Source: JBFMEX01 sp040752215
GTDB taxonomy: Bacteria > Pseudomonadota > Alphaproteobacteria > Rhizobiales > Hyphomicrobiaceae
NCBI GenBank assembly: GCA_040752215.1
Contig: JBFMEX010000108.1
Location: 1-24,492, forward strand
Reading direction: 5' to 3'
DNA length: 24,492 bases
The position numbers and the translations under genes were made by a program. The notes under the pieces are model-generated. The model was not told the DNA's origin and did no database searches. It saw only the letters and a program-made list of their open reading frames with translations. Positions 1 to 11,026 of the stretch are shown here, one piece after another; position 1 is the first letter of the stretch, and each line of letters opens with the position of its first letter.

Positions 1-66
1 CCTCGAGGTTACTTTGGCCCAATGCATTCACCAGTGCGCGTGTGGCACGGAGGCGAGGGGCGAGAT

Positions 67-600
67 ATGGACCACGAGCGCTACGACGACGACTACATCG
101 CCGGCATCCTGGCCGACTGCCGCATCTTCGCGTTCGTCGGCGCGAGCGCCAACACCAGCCGGCCGAGCTACTTCGCGATGAAGTACCTGCTCGCAAAGGG
201 CTACACGGTGATCCCGATCAATCCCGGCCATGCCGGCAAGGAGATCCTGGGCCAGATGACCTATGCCCGCCTCGCCGAGGTGCCGGGCCCGGTCGACGTG
301 GTCGACATCTTCCGGGCCTCGGACGCCGCGCTCGAGGTGACCCGCGAGGCGATCCGCCTGAAGGACCAGCTCGGTGTCAAGGTCGTCTGGATGCAGCTCG
401 GGGTGAGGAACGCGCAAGCCGCGGCCGAGGCCGAGGCGGCGGGGCTGAAGGTCGTCATGAACCGCTGCCCGAAGATCGAGTACGGGCGGCTCTCGGGCGA
501 GATCGGCTGGGCGGGCGTCAATACCGGCGTCATCTCCAGCCGGCGCCCCAGGCTCGCCGCACAGGGCGTGCAGAGCCACGTCATCGATCGCAAAGGGTAG
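67..600 (+). CDS. CoA-binding domain protein (YccU-like)
   Basis: A 177-residue protein of the CoA_binding_2 (YccU-like) family, a single Rossmann fold expected to bind CoA or a related nucleotide in the cytoplasm. The exact role of the family is not settled. Visible family marks are the N-terminal FVGAS turn (about residues 23-27), the VIPINPG strand, the VDVVDIFR strand, the VWMQLGV segment and the C-terminal MNRCPKIEYGRL motif. An in-frame upstream ATG at 22 exists, but the ATG at 67 is preferred: GGAGG (49-53) and GAGGGG (55-60) sit just before it and the family fold begins soon after. It is followed after about 130 bases by an unrelated secreted protein, so no operon partner is evident. 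Confidence 0.88.
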   Translation: MDHERYDDDYIAGILADCRIFAFVGASANTSRPSYFAMKYLLAKGYTVIPINPGHAGKEILGQMTYARLAEVPGPVDVVDIFRASDAALEVTREAIRLKDQLGVKVVWMQLGVRNAQAAAEAEAAGLKVVMNRCPKIEYGRLSGEIGWAGVNTGVISSRRPRLAAQGVQSHVIDRKG

Positions 601-732
601 TCGCGGCAACACGGGGCCGGAATTTACCAACACCAGCGATTGATCGCGCCCGGCGTGTTTCCGTTCACCACGTCTGAGGACGCTGCTCCGTAAAGTCGTG
701 CCGTGGGCCAACCGACCTGCGGAGACCGCTCG

Positions 733-1629
733 ATGCCGTCGAACCCGTTGCGTGCGCTTGCTGCCGTCGCGAGCCTCGCGATGCTCGCCCCGGCGATCGC
801 CTCGGTCTCGGCGCAAACGGCGCGGCCGGCGGCGGTGGAGAGCGCAGCCGAGAAGCCGGCGCTCGTTGCGCGGCTGCTCGAGAAGGCGCGTCTCGGTGCG
901 GCGATCGAAGCGTGGCAGGAGATGTTGCTTTCTGCCGACAGCGTGCCCGAGTGCGATTGCGACGACGACGCGCAACGCCAGAGGTTCGGCGAGGCCTGGC
1001 GGACCGCAGTCACGGCTGCATTCGACGCCCGCGGCATTGTCGCCGAGTTCGAGGCGGGATACGCCGCGGCGTTCACGACGTCCGAGCTCGGCGAGCTGCT
1101 CGCCTTCTTCGAGACGCCGCTCGGGCAGAAGGTCGGCGCCATCGAGCGTGAGGCGATCGAGTCCGAGGTCAGCGAGGCCGAGGCGCTCGCCGGTATGGTG
1201 GCGTCGATGCAGGCGCTCGAGGCCGCGCCGGAACGCAAGATCGTGCTGAAACAGCTCACTGCGCGCATGGGCGGCGAGGAGGCGATGGTCGAGATGTTCG
1301 TCAATCTCGGCGTCGGTGCGGCGCTTGGTGCCGCGGCTGCCACGCCGGCCGGCCGGCCGCGCGTCGATGAGGCGACGATCGTGGCCGGGGTCGAGCAGGG
1401 GCGCGAGGAGCTGCGCAAGACGCTGGCGTCGGCGGTGATCGCGCAGAACGCCTGGATGTACCGCTCGCTGTCGCTCGGCGAGCTCAAGCAGTACGACGAG
1501 CTCTATGCGACGCCGCTGTGGCGGCGCTCCACGGCGCTTTCGATCGTGCTGTTCAATCGGGCGATGCGCAGGCAGGCACTGGCGATCGGCGCCCGCTTCG
1601 CGCGGGAGTGGAACGCCGAGAGCCTGTAA
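733..1629 (+). CDS. Secreted DUF2059-type protein with two DUF2059-like halves
   Basis: A 298-residue exported protein. Residues 1-28 form a signal peptide (short basic start, alanine/leucine core, likely cut near VSAQ), so it should act in the periplasm. The stretch FTTSELGELLAFFETPLGQK at about 114-133 matches the core pattern of DUF2059 (a Phe/Tyr-x-S/T-P-x-G-x-K helix pair). A diverged copy, SLSLGELKQYDELYATPL, lies at about 245-262, so the protein probably arose from an internal duplication. DUF2059 has no firm biochemical function. The start is placed at ATG 733 because GGAGA lies 7 bases upstream and the signal peptide starts cleanly there; GTG 703 would add ten residues before the signal. 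It stands alone between two forward genes. Confidence 0.75.
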   Translation: MPSNPLRALAAVASLAMLAPAIASVSAQTARPAAVESAAEKPALVARLLEKARLGAAIEAWQEMLLSADSVPECDCDDDAQRQRFGEAWRTAVTAAFDARGIVAEFEAGYAAAFTTSELGELLAFFETPLGQKVGAIEREAIESEVSEAEALAGMVASMQALEAAPERKIVLKQLTARMGGEEAMVEMFVNLGVGAALGAAAATPAGRPRVDEATIVAGVEQGREELRKTLASAVIAQNAWMYRSLSLGELKQYDELYATPLWRRSTALSIVLFNRAMRRQALAIGARFAREWNAESL

Positions 1630-1764
1630 GGGTAGAGGTGGTGCGACCCTTCCTGATCGAGCGGCCGTGACGGCGCGCGGCCGGCGTGCTAGCCGGGTGA
1701 CTGCTTGCACGCTTCGCGCGCGTCCTGTCATCGGGACGGGCGGCGCCAAGGCCGGAGACGGAAC

Positions 1765-3048
<1,284 letters not shown>

Positions 3049-3056
3049 GCGGCGGA

Positions 3057-3077
3057 GCGACGCTGCTCAAGCGTCGC
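3057..3077 (+). terminator. Hairpin just after the NamZ-like gene
   Basis: A perfect 8-bp stem, GCGACGCT (3057-3064) and AGCGTCGC (3070-3077), with a 5-base loop begins nine bases after the stop codon. There is no T-run after it, so it may be a weak or Rho-assisted terminator or a stabilising 3' hairpin. The remaining bases up to 3321 hold no gene I can support. Confidence 0.4.
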
Positions 3078-3321
3078 GGTGGCCACAGCAGGTCGCGGCG
3101 CCGCGCGCGCCGCACGATCCCTCCGACGCGACGCGATGCGCGGGCCTTCGCCGAGCGGTGGGCAGAAGCAGCAGCAGCACGGCACCAGCCGTCATGGGGC
3201 GAGGCGTCGACCTGAGCCGATCAAGGCGGGTGTCGGCGGCATGCCGGGGCAAGGTCCTTCCCGATCGAGGCGATCGTCGCGGGCCGGGGAAGCAGCGTCA
3301 ACGGCGGTTGCCGGAGTGGCC

Positions 3322-4536
3322 TCACGTCTTGACCTTGGACAGCTCCTTCTGCTCGCCGGCCTTCAACTCGCGCACGTGCCAGGGCAGGCCCTGCTTGGCG
3401 AGCTCGTCGAGGAAAGGCTTCGGCGGCAGCTGCTCGACGTTGAACACGCCCTTGCCCTTCCAGATGCCGCGGAACATCTGGATCGCGCCGACCACCGGCG
3501 GCACACCAGTGGTGTAGGACACCGCCTGCGCGCCGACCTCCTTGAAGGTCTCTGCGTGGTCGCACACGTTCCAGATGATGTAGCGCTTTTTCTTGCCGCC
3601 CTTCAGGCCGGTGAAGATGCAGCCGATCGAGGTCTTGCCGGTGTAGCCCTCGGCGAGCGAGGAGGGCTCCGGCAGCAGGCTCTTCAGGAACTCCATCGGC
3701 ACGACCGGCGTGCCCTTGTACATGACGGGGTCGATGCGCGTCATGCCGACGTTCTGGAGCACGTCGAGGTGCTTGATGTAATTGTCGGAGAAGGTCATCC
3801 AGAAGCGGATCTGCTTCAGTCCCCTGATGTGCTTGACGAGGCTCTCCTCCTCCTCGTGGTAGATCAGGTAGCTCTTGACCGGGCCGACCTCCGGGTAGTC
3901 GATCATGGCCGAGATCGACAAGGGATCGATCTCGATCCACTTGCCGTCCTTCCAGTACTTGCCGCGCTGGGTCACCTCGCGCAGGTTGATCTCGGGATTG
4001 AAGTTGGTGGCGAACGCCTTGCCGTGGCTGCCGGCGTTGCAATCGATGATGTCGATGGTGTGAATCTCGTCGTACAGCGTCTCCTGCGCGTAGGCCGAGA
4101 ACACGTTGGTGACGCCGGGATCGAAGCCGCAGCCCAAGACGGCCATGATGCCCTTGGCCTTGTACTTGGCGTGATAGGGCCACTGCCACTTGTAGGTGAA
4201 TTTGGCCTCGTCACGCGGCTCGTAGTTGGCGGTGTCCATGTAGTGCACGCCGGTCTCGAGGCAGGCGTCCATGATCGGCAGGTCCTGGTAGGGGAGCGCC
4301 ATGTTGATCACGAGGTCCGGTTTCACCTTCTTGATCAGGCGCGCGACCTGGCCGGCATCGTCGGCATCGACTTGGCTGATATCGATCGCCGATTTGGCCG
4401 CCTTTTGGACCTTCTCGCAGCTCTCGAGCCGGCGCGAGGCGAGGTGGATCTTCTTGAACACGTCGCGGTTCATCGCGCATTTCTTGGCGACGACAGAGCC
4501 GGCCGCGCCGGCGCCGATGATCAGGACGCTCTCCAC
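3322..4536 (-). CDS. Carboxynorspermidine/carboxyspermidine dehydrogenase-like (saccharopine dehydrogenase family)
   Basis: A 404-residue NAD(P)-dependent oxidoreductase of the saccharopine dehydrogenase family. Its length and motifs fit carboxynorspermidine (carboxyspermidine) dehydrogenase, which condenses a diamine with aspartate semialdehyde in the alternative spermidine pathway. The Rossmann glycine motif GAGAAG is at residues 8-13, then VINMALPYQD, the GVHYMDTANYE segment and the GCGFDPGVTNVF loop typical of this subgroup. The start is GTG 4534-4536 with AGGAGG about 8 bases upstream. The partner decarboxylase (nspC-like) is not in the window, so the pathway cannot be confirmed here. 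A plain saccharopine dehydrogenase is the alternative, but the DPGVTNVF region and overall length favour the polyamine enzyme. Confidence 0.82.
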   Translation of the reverse strand: MESVLIIGAGAAGSVVAKKCAMNRDVFKKIHLASRRLESCEKVQKAAKSAIDISQVDADDAGQVARLIKKVKPDLVINMALPYQDLPIMDACLETGVHYMDTANYEPRDEAKFTYKWQWPYHAKYKAKGIMAVLGCGFDPGVTNVFSAYAQETLYDEIHTIDIIDCNAGSHGKAFATNFNPEINLREVTQRGKYWKDGKWIEIDPLSISAMIDYPEVGPVKSYLIYHEEEESLVKHIRGLKQIRFWMTFSDNYIKHLDVLQNVGMTRIDPVMYKGTPVVPMEFLKSLLPEPSSLAEGYTGKTSIGCIFTGLKGGKKKRYIIWNVCDHAETFKEVGAQAVSYTTGVPPVVGAIQMFRGIWKGKGVFNVEQLPPKPFLDELAKQGLPWHVRELKAGEQKELSKVKT

Positions 4537-4611
4537 CTCTCGCTCCTCCTCGTGTGCTGCGCATGGCAGGAAGGCCGGAGATAGACGAGCGGGGTGACGT
4601 TTTCAATACGA

Positions 4612-4640
4612 ACGGGCCCCGTCCGGAGGCCGGGGCCCGT
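4612..4640 (-). terminator. Probable terminator of the PRC-barrel gene
   Basis: A perfect 10-bp stem, ACGGGCCCCG (4612-4621) and CGGGGCCCGT (4631-4640), with a 9-base loop lies 24 bases beyond the stop codon of the reverse PRC-barrel gene. Only short T/A-rich sequence follows on the reverse strand, so termination is likely but not textbook. Confidence 0.55.
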
Positions 4641-4664
4641 CGTGTCTCGAGCTGAGCGCAGCGA

Positions 4665-5321
4665 CTACTGCTTCGGTGCCGCCGGCGGGGTCGACGGCTG
4701 GGCCGCCTCCTTGGCCTTCTCGTAGGTCTCCTTCACCGCCTCCTTGGCCTTCTCATAAGCCGGGCCGACCTGCTCCTTGGCCTTCTCGTAGGCCTCCTTG
4801 GTGGCCTCCTTGGCCTTCTCGTAGGTGGGACCGGCCTGCTCCTTGGCCTTCTCGTAGGCGTCCTTGGTCGTGACCGCGGTCTTGTCGGTCAGCTCGCGGG
4901 CCTTCTCCTTGGCGCGCTCGAGCAGACTCTTCCTCGGCTTGGTGCGCTCGAAGGCGGGGACGGCGCCGATCACCTCCTTGGTCGCCTGCGGCAGCGAGAC
5001 GACGGTCTTGCCGTCCTTCTCGTCGATGTCGAGCGCGGAGAGGTAGACGCCGACCTTCTTCTCGGCGACGCCGAGGAAGCCGCCGGTGCCCATGATGACG
5101 CCGAGCACCTGGTTGTGGTCGTCGAGAATCAGGTCCTCGATGTCGCCGATGATCTTGCCCTCGGCGTTCGTCACCTTGGCGCCGATCAGGTAGTCCTTGG
5201 CCAGATACTGGTCGGCGCTCTGTGCCTTGATGAAGGTCGACGGCGGCAGGGCGGTCTCGGCCAGAGCGGGGGTTGCCGAGAGCAGGGCGGCGACCGCAAG
5301 AGCGAGGGATGACTTCTTCAT
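4665..5321 (-). CDS. Exported PRC-barrel protein with C-terminal 11-residue helical repeats
   Basis: A 218-residue protein with three parts. Residues 1-21 are a signal peptide ending in ALA. Residues about 40-115 are a PRC-barrel (LIGAKVTNAEGKIIGDIEDLILD, then VLGVIMGTGGFLGVAEKKV), a small beta fold often found in envelope or stress proteins. Residues about 130-210 are a charged helix in which YEKAKE recurs at 156, 167, 178, 189 and 200, exactly 11 residues apart. Such 11-mers resemble group 3 LEA and apolipoprotein repeats, which form amphipathic helices on membranes or when dry. The tail ends in a Pro/Ala-rich stretch. A periplasmic stress or membrane-surface role is inference. ATG 5321 is preceded by GAGGA. 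Similar PRC-barrel plus charged-tail proteins are common in alphaproteobacteria. Confidence 0.85.
   Translation of the reverse strand: MKKSSLALAVAALLSATPALAETALPPSTFIKAQSADQYLAKDYLIGAKVTNAEGKIIGDIEDLILDDHNQVLGVIMGTGGFLGVAEKKVGVYLSALDIDEKDGKTVVSLPQATKEVIGAVPAFERTKPRKSLLERAKEKARELTDKTAVTTKDAYEKAKEQAGPTYEKAKEATKEAYEKAKEQVGPAYEKAKEAVKETYEKAKEAAQPSTPPAAPKQ
4707..4856 (-). repeat. In-gene tandem repeat, 33-bp unit, five copies
   Basis: Five consecutive 33-base units, each coding an 11-residue repeat starting YEKAKE. Units alternate in their second half (QAGPT, ATKEA, QVGPA, AVKET, AAQPS), so a 66-base higher-order period is visible. On the plus strand the core reads as repeated CTCCTTGGCCTTCTC. 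It lies wholly within the PRC-barrel gene and is coding, not a CRISPR or VNTR in spacer DNA. Confidence 0.85.
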
Positions 5322-5650
5322 TCTCTGGTCCTCGTGAGTTCAGCGCTACAGCGCAGACATGGCGATCGGCACGGGGGGTGCGATCGGTGGCGGCGGTCTA
5401 ACGGGACTCTGTGTCGAGAGCAAGTCGGACCAGGCGTGATTTGGAGGTCGCCGATCGTTGCGACCAAATGACCGAGATTGCGCAAGGAATCCGGAAAAAA
5501 TGGGCCCCTGGCGGCCGGCCGGCGTTGCTGTGCCGGGGGCGGGTGGGGTAGTGTCGCCGGCGATCCCGATCGGTCCGGCCCACCTCCGCCAGAGAGAGGC
5601 GGGCGGGATCGCGCGCGCGTTCGAACGAAGCAGCGGAAGAACCAAGCAGC
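5322..5650. other. Divergent intergenic region between the PRC-barrel gene and gyrA
   Basis: This 329-base gap must hold the promoters of both flanking genes. I see only weak matches: on the reverse strand TTGCTC-17-TAGACC, and on the forward strand TTGCTG with TAGTGT 18 bases on. Neither is convincing, and there is no coding potential or strong palindrome. Confidence 0.4.
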
Positions 5651-8392
<2,742 letters not shown>

Positions 8393-8435
8393 GGCCCGCG
8401 CGCCCGGACGAGCCGCGAACCGATGACCGCGTCGA

Positions 8436-9227
8436 TCAACCGGCGGCGCGCGCTTGCCGGTCCATCTCGACCAGCGCGTCGGCAATCGGACTCTCCCGGC
8501 ACAGGGCCTCGAAGCTGCGGGCCAGGGCATGGCCGCGCTTGTGCAGCGTTATCAGCCCCTTCGCTTTCAGGCGCGACATGATCCGCGACAGCGTGTCGGG
8601 ATTGAGCGCCAGATAGTCGGCGATGTCGGCGCGCGAGAGTGGCAGCTCGAAGGCATATCCGCCGGCGCCGGGTCGGCCGAGGCGCAGCGCGATCTCGATC
8701 AGGAAAGAGGCGACGCGCTGCTCGCCGGACAGCCCGGAGATGGTGGCGATGTGCATCGCGTCGCGGGCTTGGCGTTCGGCAACCCGCTGAGTGAAGAGTG
8801 CCGACAGCTCGGGCTCGCAGGCGAGCCGGCGCTCGATCACCGGCCAGCGCAGGCGCACGACCTCTCCGCTGGTCAGCGCGGTGAGCGCGATCTCCGGCAG
8901 CGGCGGCGCGAACGCACTGCGGAAGACGTCACCCGGGAACAGCACCGAAAGGATCTGCCGGCGATGGCCGGCGGCGGAGGTGGAGAGCGCGAGCACGCCC
9001 GAGCGGACGACATAGACGGTCTCGCCGTCGATCGCGACCGCGAGGCGCTGGCGGCGGCGCGTGCGCACGGCGAGGCCGTCGGTCTCGAGCGATGCCCACA
9101 AGGCACCGATGCCGGCGTGCCCCACCGGCGCGGCACGCTTGGCGGCGGCAGCCGACGACGCATCGCCGGTAGCCGCGGACGCTTCTGCGACAGGGCGGCG
9201 CCGCCCAATGGCCTTCGATGTGATCAC
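8436..9227 (-). CDS. Crp/Fnr-family transcription regulator (FixK-like)
   Basis: A 263-residue regulator with an N-terminal cyclic-nucleotide-binding-type beta-roll (about 45-140, including VVRSGVLALS and LFPGDVF) and a C-terminal Crp-type winged helix (about 165-235). The recognition region reads LSRADIADYLALNPDTLSRIMSRLKAKGLI, with E/S-x-x-S-R contacts as in FNR/FixK proteins. No N-terminal cysteine cluster is present, so it is not an oxygen-sensing iron-sulphur FNR; FixK, Dnr or CooA-like signalling is possible, and the ligand is unknown. The start is GTG 9227, without a clear ribosome site; GTG 9125 is a weaker alternative. It is transcribed towards gyrA and divergently from the OmpW gene, with a matching FNR-type palindrome upstream. 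Confidence 0.87.
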   Translation of the reverse strand: MITSKAIGRRRPVAEASAATGDASSAAAAKRAAPVGHAGIGALWASLETDGLAVRTRRRQRLAVAIDGETVYVVRSGVLALSTSAAGHRRQILSVLFPGDVFRSAFAPPLPEIALTALTSGEVVRLRWPVIERRLACEPELSALFTQRVAERQARDAMHIATISGLSGEQRVASFLIEIALRLGRPGAGGYAFELPLSRADIADYLALNPDTLSRIMSRLKAKGLITLHKRGHALARSFEALCRESPIADALVEMDRQARAAG

Positions 9228-9278
9228 GATCGGCGGACCCCCGCTCGCATGCGTGCTGCAACGCCGGTGAACGCGAGC

Positions 9279-9284
9279 TTTCTA
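9279..9284 (-). promoter_or_regulatory. Possible -10 element for the Crp/Fnr regulator
   Basis: On the reverse strand TAGAAA matches the TATAAT -10 consensus at four of six places. A start site around 9270-9272 would put the FNR-like box centred near -40 to -41.5, the usual class II activator position, with a leader of about 43 bases. This is a positional inference only. Confidence 0.35.
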
Positions 9285-9304
9285 CCTGGCCGTGCTGAGA
9301 GGCC

Positions 9305-9318
9305 TTGATGCCAATCAA
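9305..9318. promoter_or_regulatory. FNR/FixK-type operator (perfect TTGAT-N4-ATCAA)
   Basis: TTGATGCCAATCAA is an exact match to the FNR/FixK/ANR half-sites TTGAT and ATCAA with a 4-base spacer. It lies between the Crp/Fnr regulator (78 bases upstream of its start) and the OmpW gene (about 250 bases upstream). I found no second exact copy in the window. Confidence 0.7.
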
Positions 9319-9433
9319 TCGGCGCGTCTGCTGCGACGCCAACGCGAGAATTCCGGGCGCAGCGATAAGTTATTGCTTGCAGTCGGATATCCTGTGCCCG
9401 ATTCGCAACACCGGATGTCTCCAACGCCCGAGT

Positions 9434-9447
9434 CTGACGTGTGTCAG
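9434..9447. promoter_or_regulatory. Small inverted repeat upstream of the OmpW gene
   Basis: CTGAC-GTGT-GTCAG, a perfect 5-bp inverted repeat, lies about 120 bases before the OmpW start, with a further imperfect flank (TCTG left, CAGAC right). It could be an operator or a leader hairpin; five base pairs are easily found by chance. Confidence 0.2.
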
Positions 9448-9564
9448 CAGACGGGCCCAAGCCGCGCTGGAAAATTGCCGCTGACGGCGCGAGATGTAGT
9501 CCGGCACGGATTATGTCGTGGCCTGCGCATCGGCCCCGACGGGGGTGAAGACAGGGGAATTCAA

Positions 9565-10302
9565 ATGCTCGACATCAAGGGATACGCGACTGCGGCGGCG
9601 CTCTCCGCGGCATTCGTCACCATGGCAGCGGCGCCCGCGGCGGCCGGCAACTACGCGGGCGACTTCATGATCCGCGCCCAGGCCACCTACGTGAACACGA
9701 ACGACGAGATCTCGTCGATGAACTCGAGCGTGCTCGGCAATCTGCTGGCGCTCGGCTTCGACGCCGAGGTGAGCGATCGCTTCCTGCCGACCGCCACGCT
9801 GACCTACTTCGTGACCAAGAACATCGGCCTCGAGCTGTTCTGCTGCTTCTCCAAGCACTCCGTCGACCTGAAGTCGCCGATCCCGGCCCTCAATGGTGAG
9901 ATCGCCGACAGCTGGATCTTCCCGCCGGCGCTGACCCTGACCTATCACCTCGACGGCATGGGTGGCTTCAAGCCGTATGTGGGCGCTGGCGTGCAGTGGA
10001 TCCACTTCTTCAACGAGTCGACGGGTGACAACCGGGTCCTCTCGAGCAGCGTCGAGTTCGACGATGCGTTCGGCTTCACGCTGCAGGCAGGCGTCGACGT
10101 CGAGCTGGGCGGCGGTTGGTATCTCAACGCCGACATCAAGAAGTCATGGCTCGACACCGAGGTCACCTGGCACAACGCGCTCGGCATCGCCGGCCATACG
10201 ATCAAGGCCGATGCCGATATCGATCCGCTGATCGTCAGCGTTGGCCTCGGCTATCGCTTCGACCTGTTCGGACCGCGCGTCGCGGCGGCGCCGCTGAAAT
10301 AG
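9565..10302 (+). CDS. OmpW-family outer membrane beta-barrel protein
   Basis: A 245-residue OmpW-family protein, an eight-stranded outer-membrane barrel that forms a small channel thought to admit hydrophobic compounds. A signal peptide covers about residues 1-27 (alanine-rich, ending AAAPAAAG). Mature hallmarks are DFMIRAQATYV, LPTATLTYFVTKNIGLEL, FPPALTLTYHL, FKPYVGAGVQW and the final strand LIVSVGLGYRFDLF ahead of a short extension. Cysteines 93-94 are adjacent (LFCCF), unusual for an exported barrel. ATG 9565 is chosen over upstream codons because AGGGGAA (9553-9559) and the signal peptide fit it. The 337-base upstream gap holds an FNR-type box; E. coli ompW is itself under FNR/ArcA control, so redox or oxygen control is plausible. 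Confidence 0.92.
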   Translation: MLDIKGYATAAALSAAFVTMAAAPAAAGNYAGDFMIRAQATYVNTNDEISSMNSSVLGNLLALGFDAEVSDRFLPTATLTYFVTKNIGLELFCCFSKHSVDLKSPIPALNGEIADSWIFPPALTLTYHLDGMGGFKPYVGAGVQWIHFFNESTGDNRVLSSSVEFDDAFGFTLQAGVDVELGGGWYLNADIKKSWLDTEVTWHNALGIAGHTIKADADIDPLIVSVGLGYRFDLFGPRVAAAPLK

Positions 10303-10337
10303 CCGCAGCCGCGGGCGAAGCGTTCGATGAAGCTGCG

Positions 10338-10362
10338 AAGGCCGGGCAACTTGCCCGGCCTT
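10338..10362. terminator. Strong hairpin terminator after the OmpW gene
   Basis: A palindrome AAGGCCGGGCAA (10338-10349), one central base, then TTGCCCGGCCTT (10351-10362), which would fold as a 10-bp stem with a 5-base loop. TTTCCCGTTT follows on the plus strand, giving a factor-independent terminator for the OmpW gene. It may also serve the reverse gene that ends at 10426. Confidence 0.8.
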
Positions 10363-10425
10363 TCCCGTTTGCAGCCGAGTGCGAACGGGTGGCGATCGGC
10401 TGCGCGTGGGTGTGGGCCCAAGCGG

Positions 10426-10791
10426 CTACTCGGCCGCTCGCTCGATGCCAATCCGGCCGGCGAGCAGAAGCCGGTCGATCGCGATCGACAGCCGGTTGGC
10501 CTCGCCGAGCGTCCGGTCGAGCTCGTCGCGCAGCTCGCTGGTCCACTCGCGCAGCAGCTCGGGGTTCGTGACCGACAGGCGCTGCAGCTCGCGCATCGAA
10601 AGGTGATTGAGGCGCGCCTGCAGCTTGAGCGCCAGCTCGTGATCGATGCCGTCGGCGCTGCCGGAGCGTGCCGCGGCAACCAGCCGGTGGGCGGCGCCGG
10701 CCTCCGGGGCCATGGCCGGGCGCGGCGCCTGGAAGCGCCGTGGCGAAAGGCTCCCGCCGCCGAACGGCGGCGTTCCGCGGGTGCGCGGCAC
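10426..10791 (-). CDS. Small helical protein of unknown function
   Basis: A 121-residue protein that I do not recognise. The first 35 residues are Pro/Arg/Gly-rich and likely disordered. Residues about 45-118 are predicted almost wholly helical, with regular leucines and charged pairs (LALKLQARLNHLSMRELQRL, then WTSELRDELDRTLGEANRL), and resemble a coiled-coil or small DNA- or protein-binding helix bundle. There is no signal peptide or membrane segment. Support for a real gene is good: GTG 10789-10791 is preceded by AAGGAGG with a 5-base spacer, and the composition is balanced while overlapping frames are Ser/Arg-rich. It lies 235 bases downstream of the reverse thioredoxin-fold gene, in the same orientation. 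Confidence 0.7.
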   Translation of the reverse strand: MPRTRGTPPFGGGSLSPRRFQAPRPAMAPEAGAAHRLVAAARSGSADGIDHELALKLQARLNHLSMRELQRLSVTNPELLREWTSELRDELDRTLGEANRLSIAIDRLLLAGRIGIERAAE

Positions 10792-11026
10792 GCGTGCCTC
10801 CTTGACTGCGTCGTCCCTGCTGGCAGCGGCTCGCCCGAGTGTCGCACCCCGCCGTCGAGGCGCTCGAGATCGGGTCGGCGTCGCCTTGTACCGCTCCGGG
10901 CTGCGGAGCGACTCAGTCTGCGCTACGTATCCGCGGACGGACTGTCAACCCGAGGTGGTCGCGAACCGCCACTTGCCCACACACGTATTCGTTATCACGG
11001 GGGCGTCACAGCGGCGCCGGCTCTCG

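Noticed and set aside
1628..1651. AAGGGT ... ACCCTT pair after the DUF2059 gene as a terminator
   Set aside because: It has only six base pairs around a 12-base loop, with no T-run; too weak to call.
3067..3252. 61-codon reverse frame with a short leucine-rich stretch in the 3049-3321 gap
   Set aside because: There is no ribosome site, no family match, and Arg/Pro-rich content; noise is as likely.
3079..4584. 501-codon forward open frame
   Set aside because: It is antisense to the carboxynorspermidine dehydrogenase-like gene, whose product has clear family motifs; the forward frame has the H/D/L/V bias of a shadow.
4707..4856. Possible CRISPR-like array of regularly spaced repeats
   Set aside because: The repeats are a 33-base coding period without unique spacers, inside an open frame giving 11-residue helical repeats.
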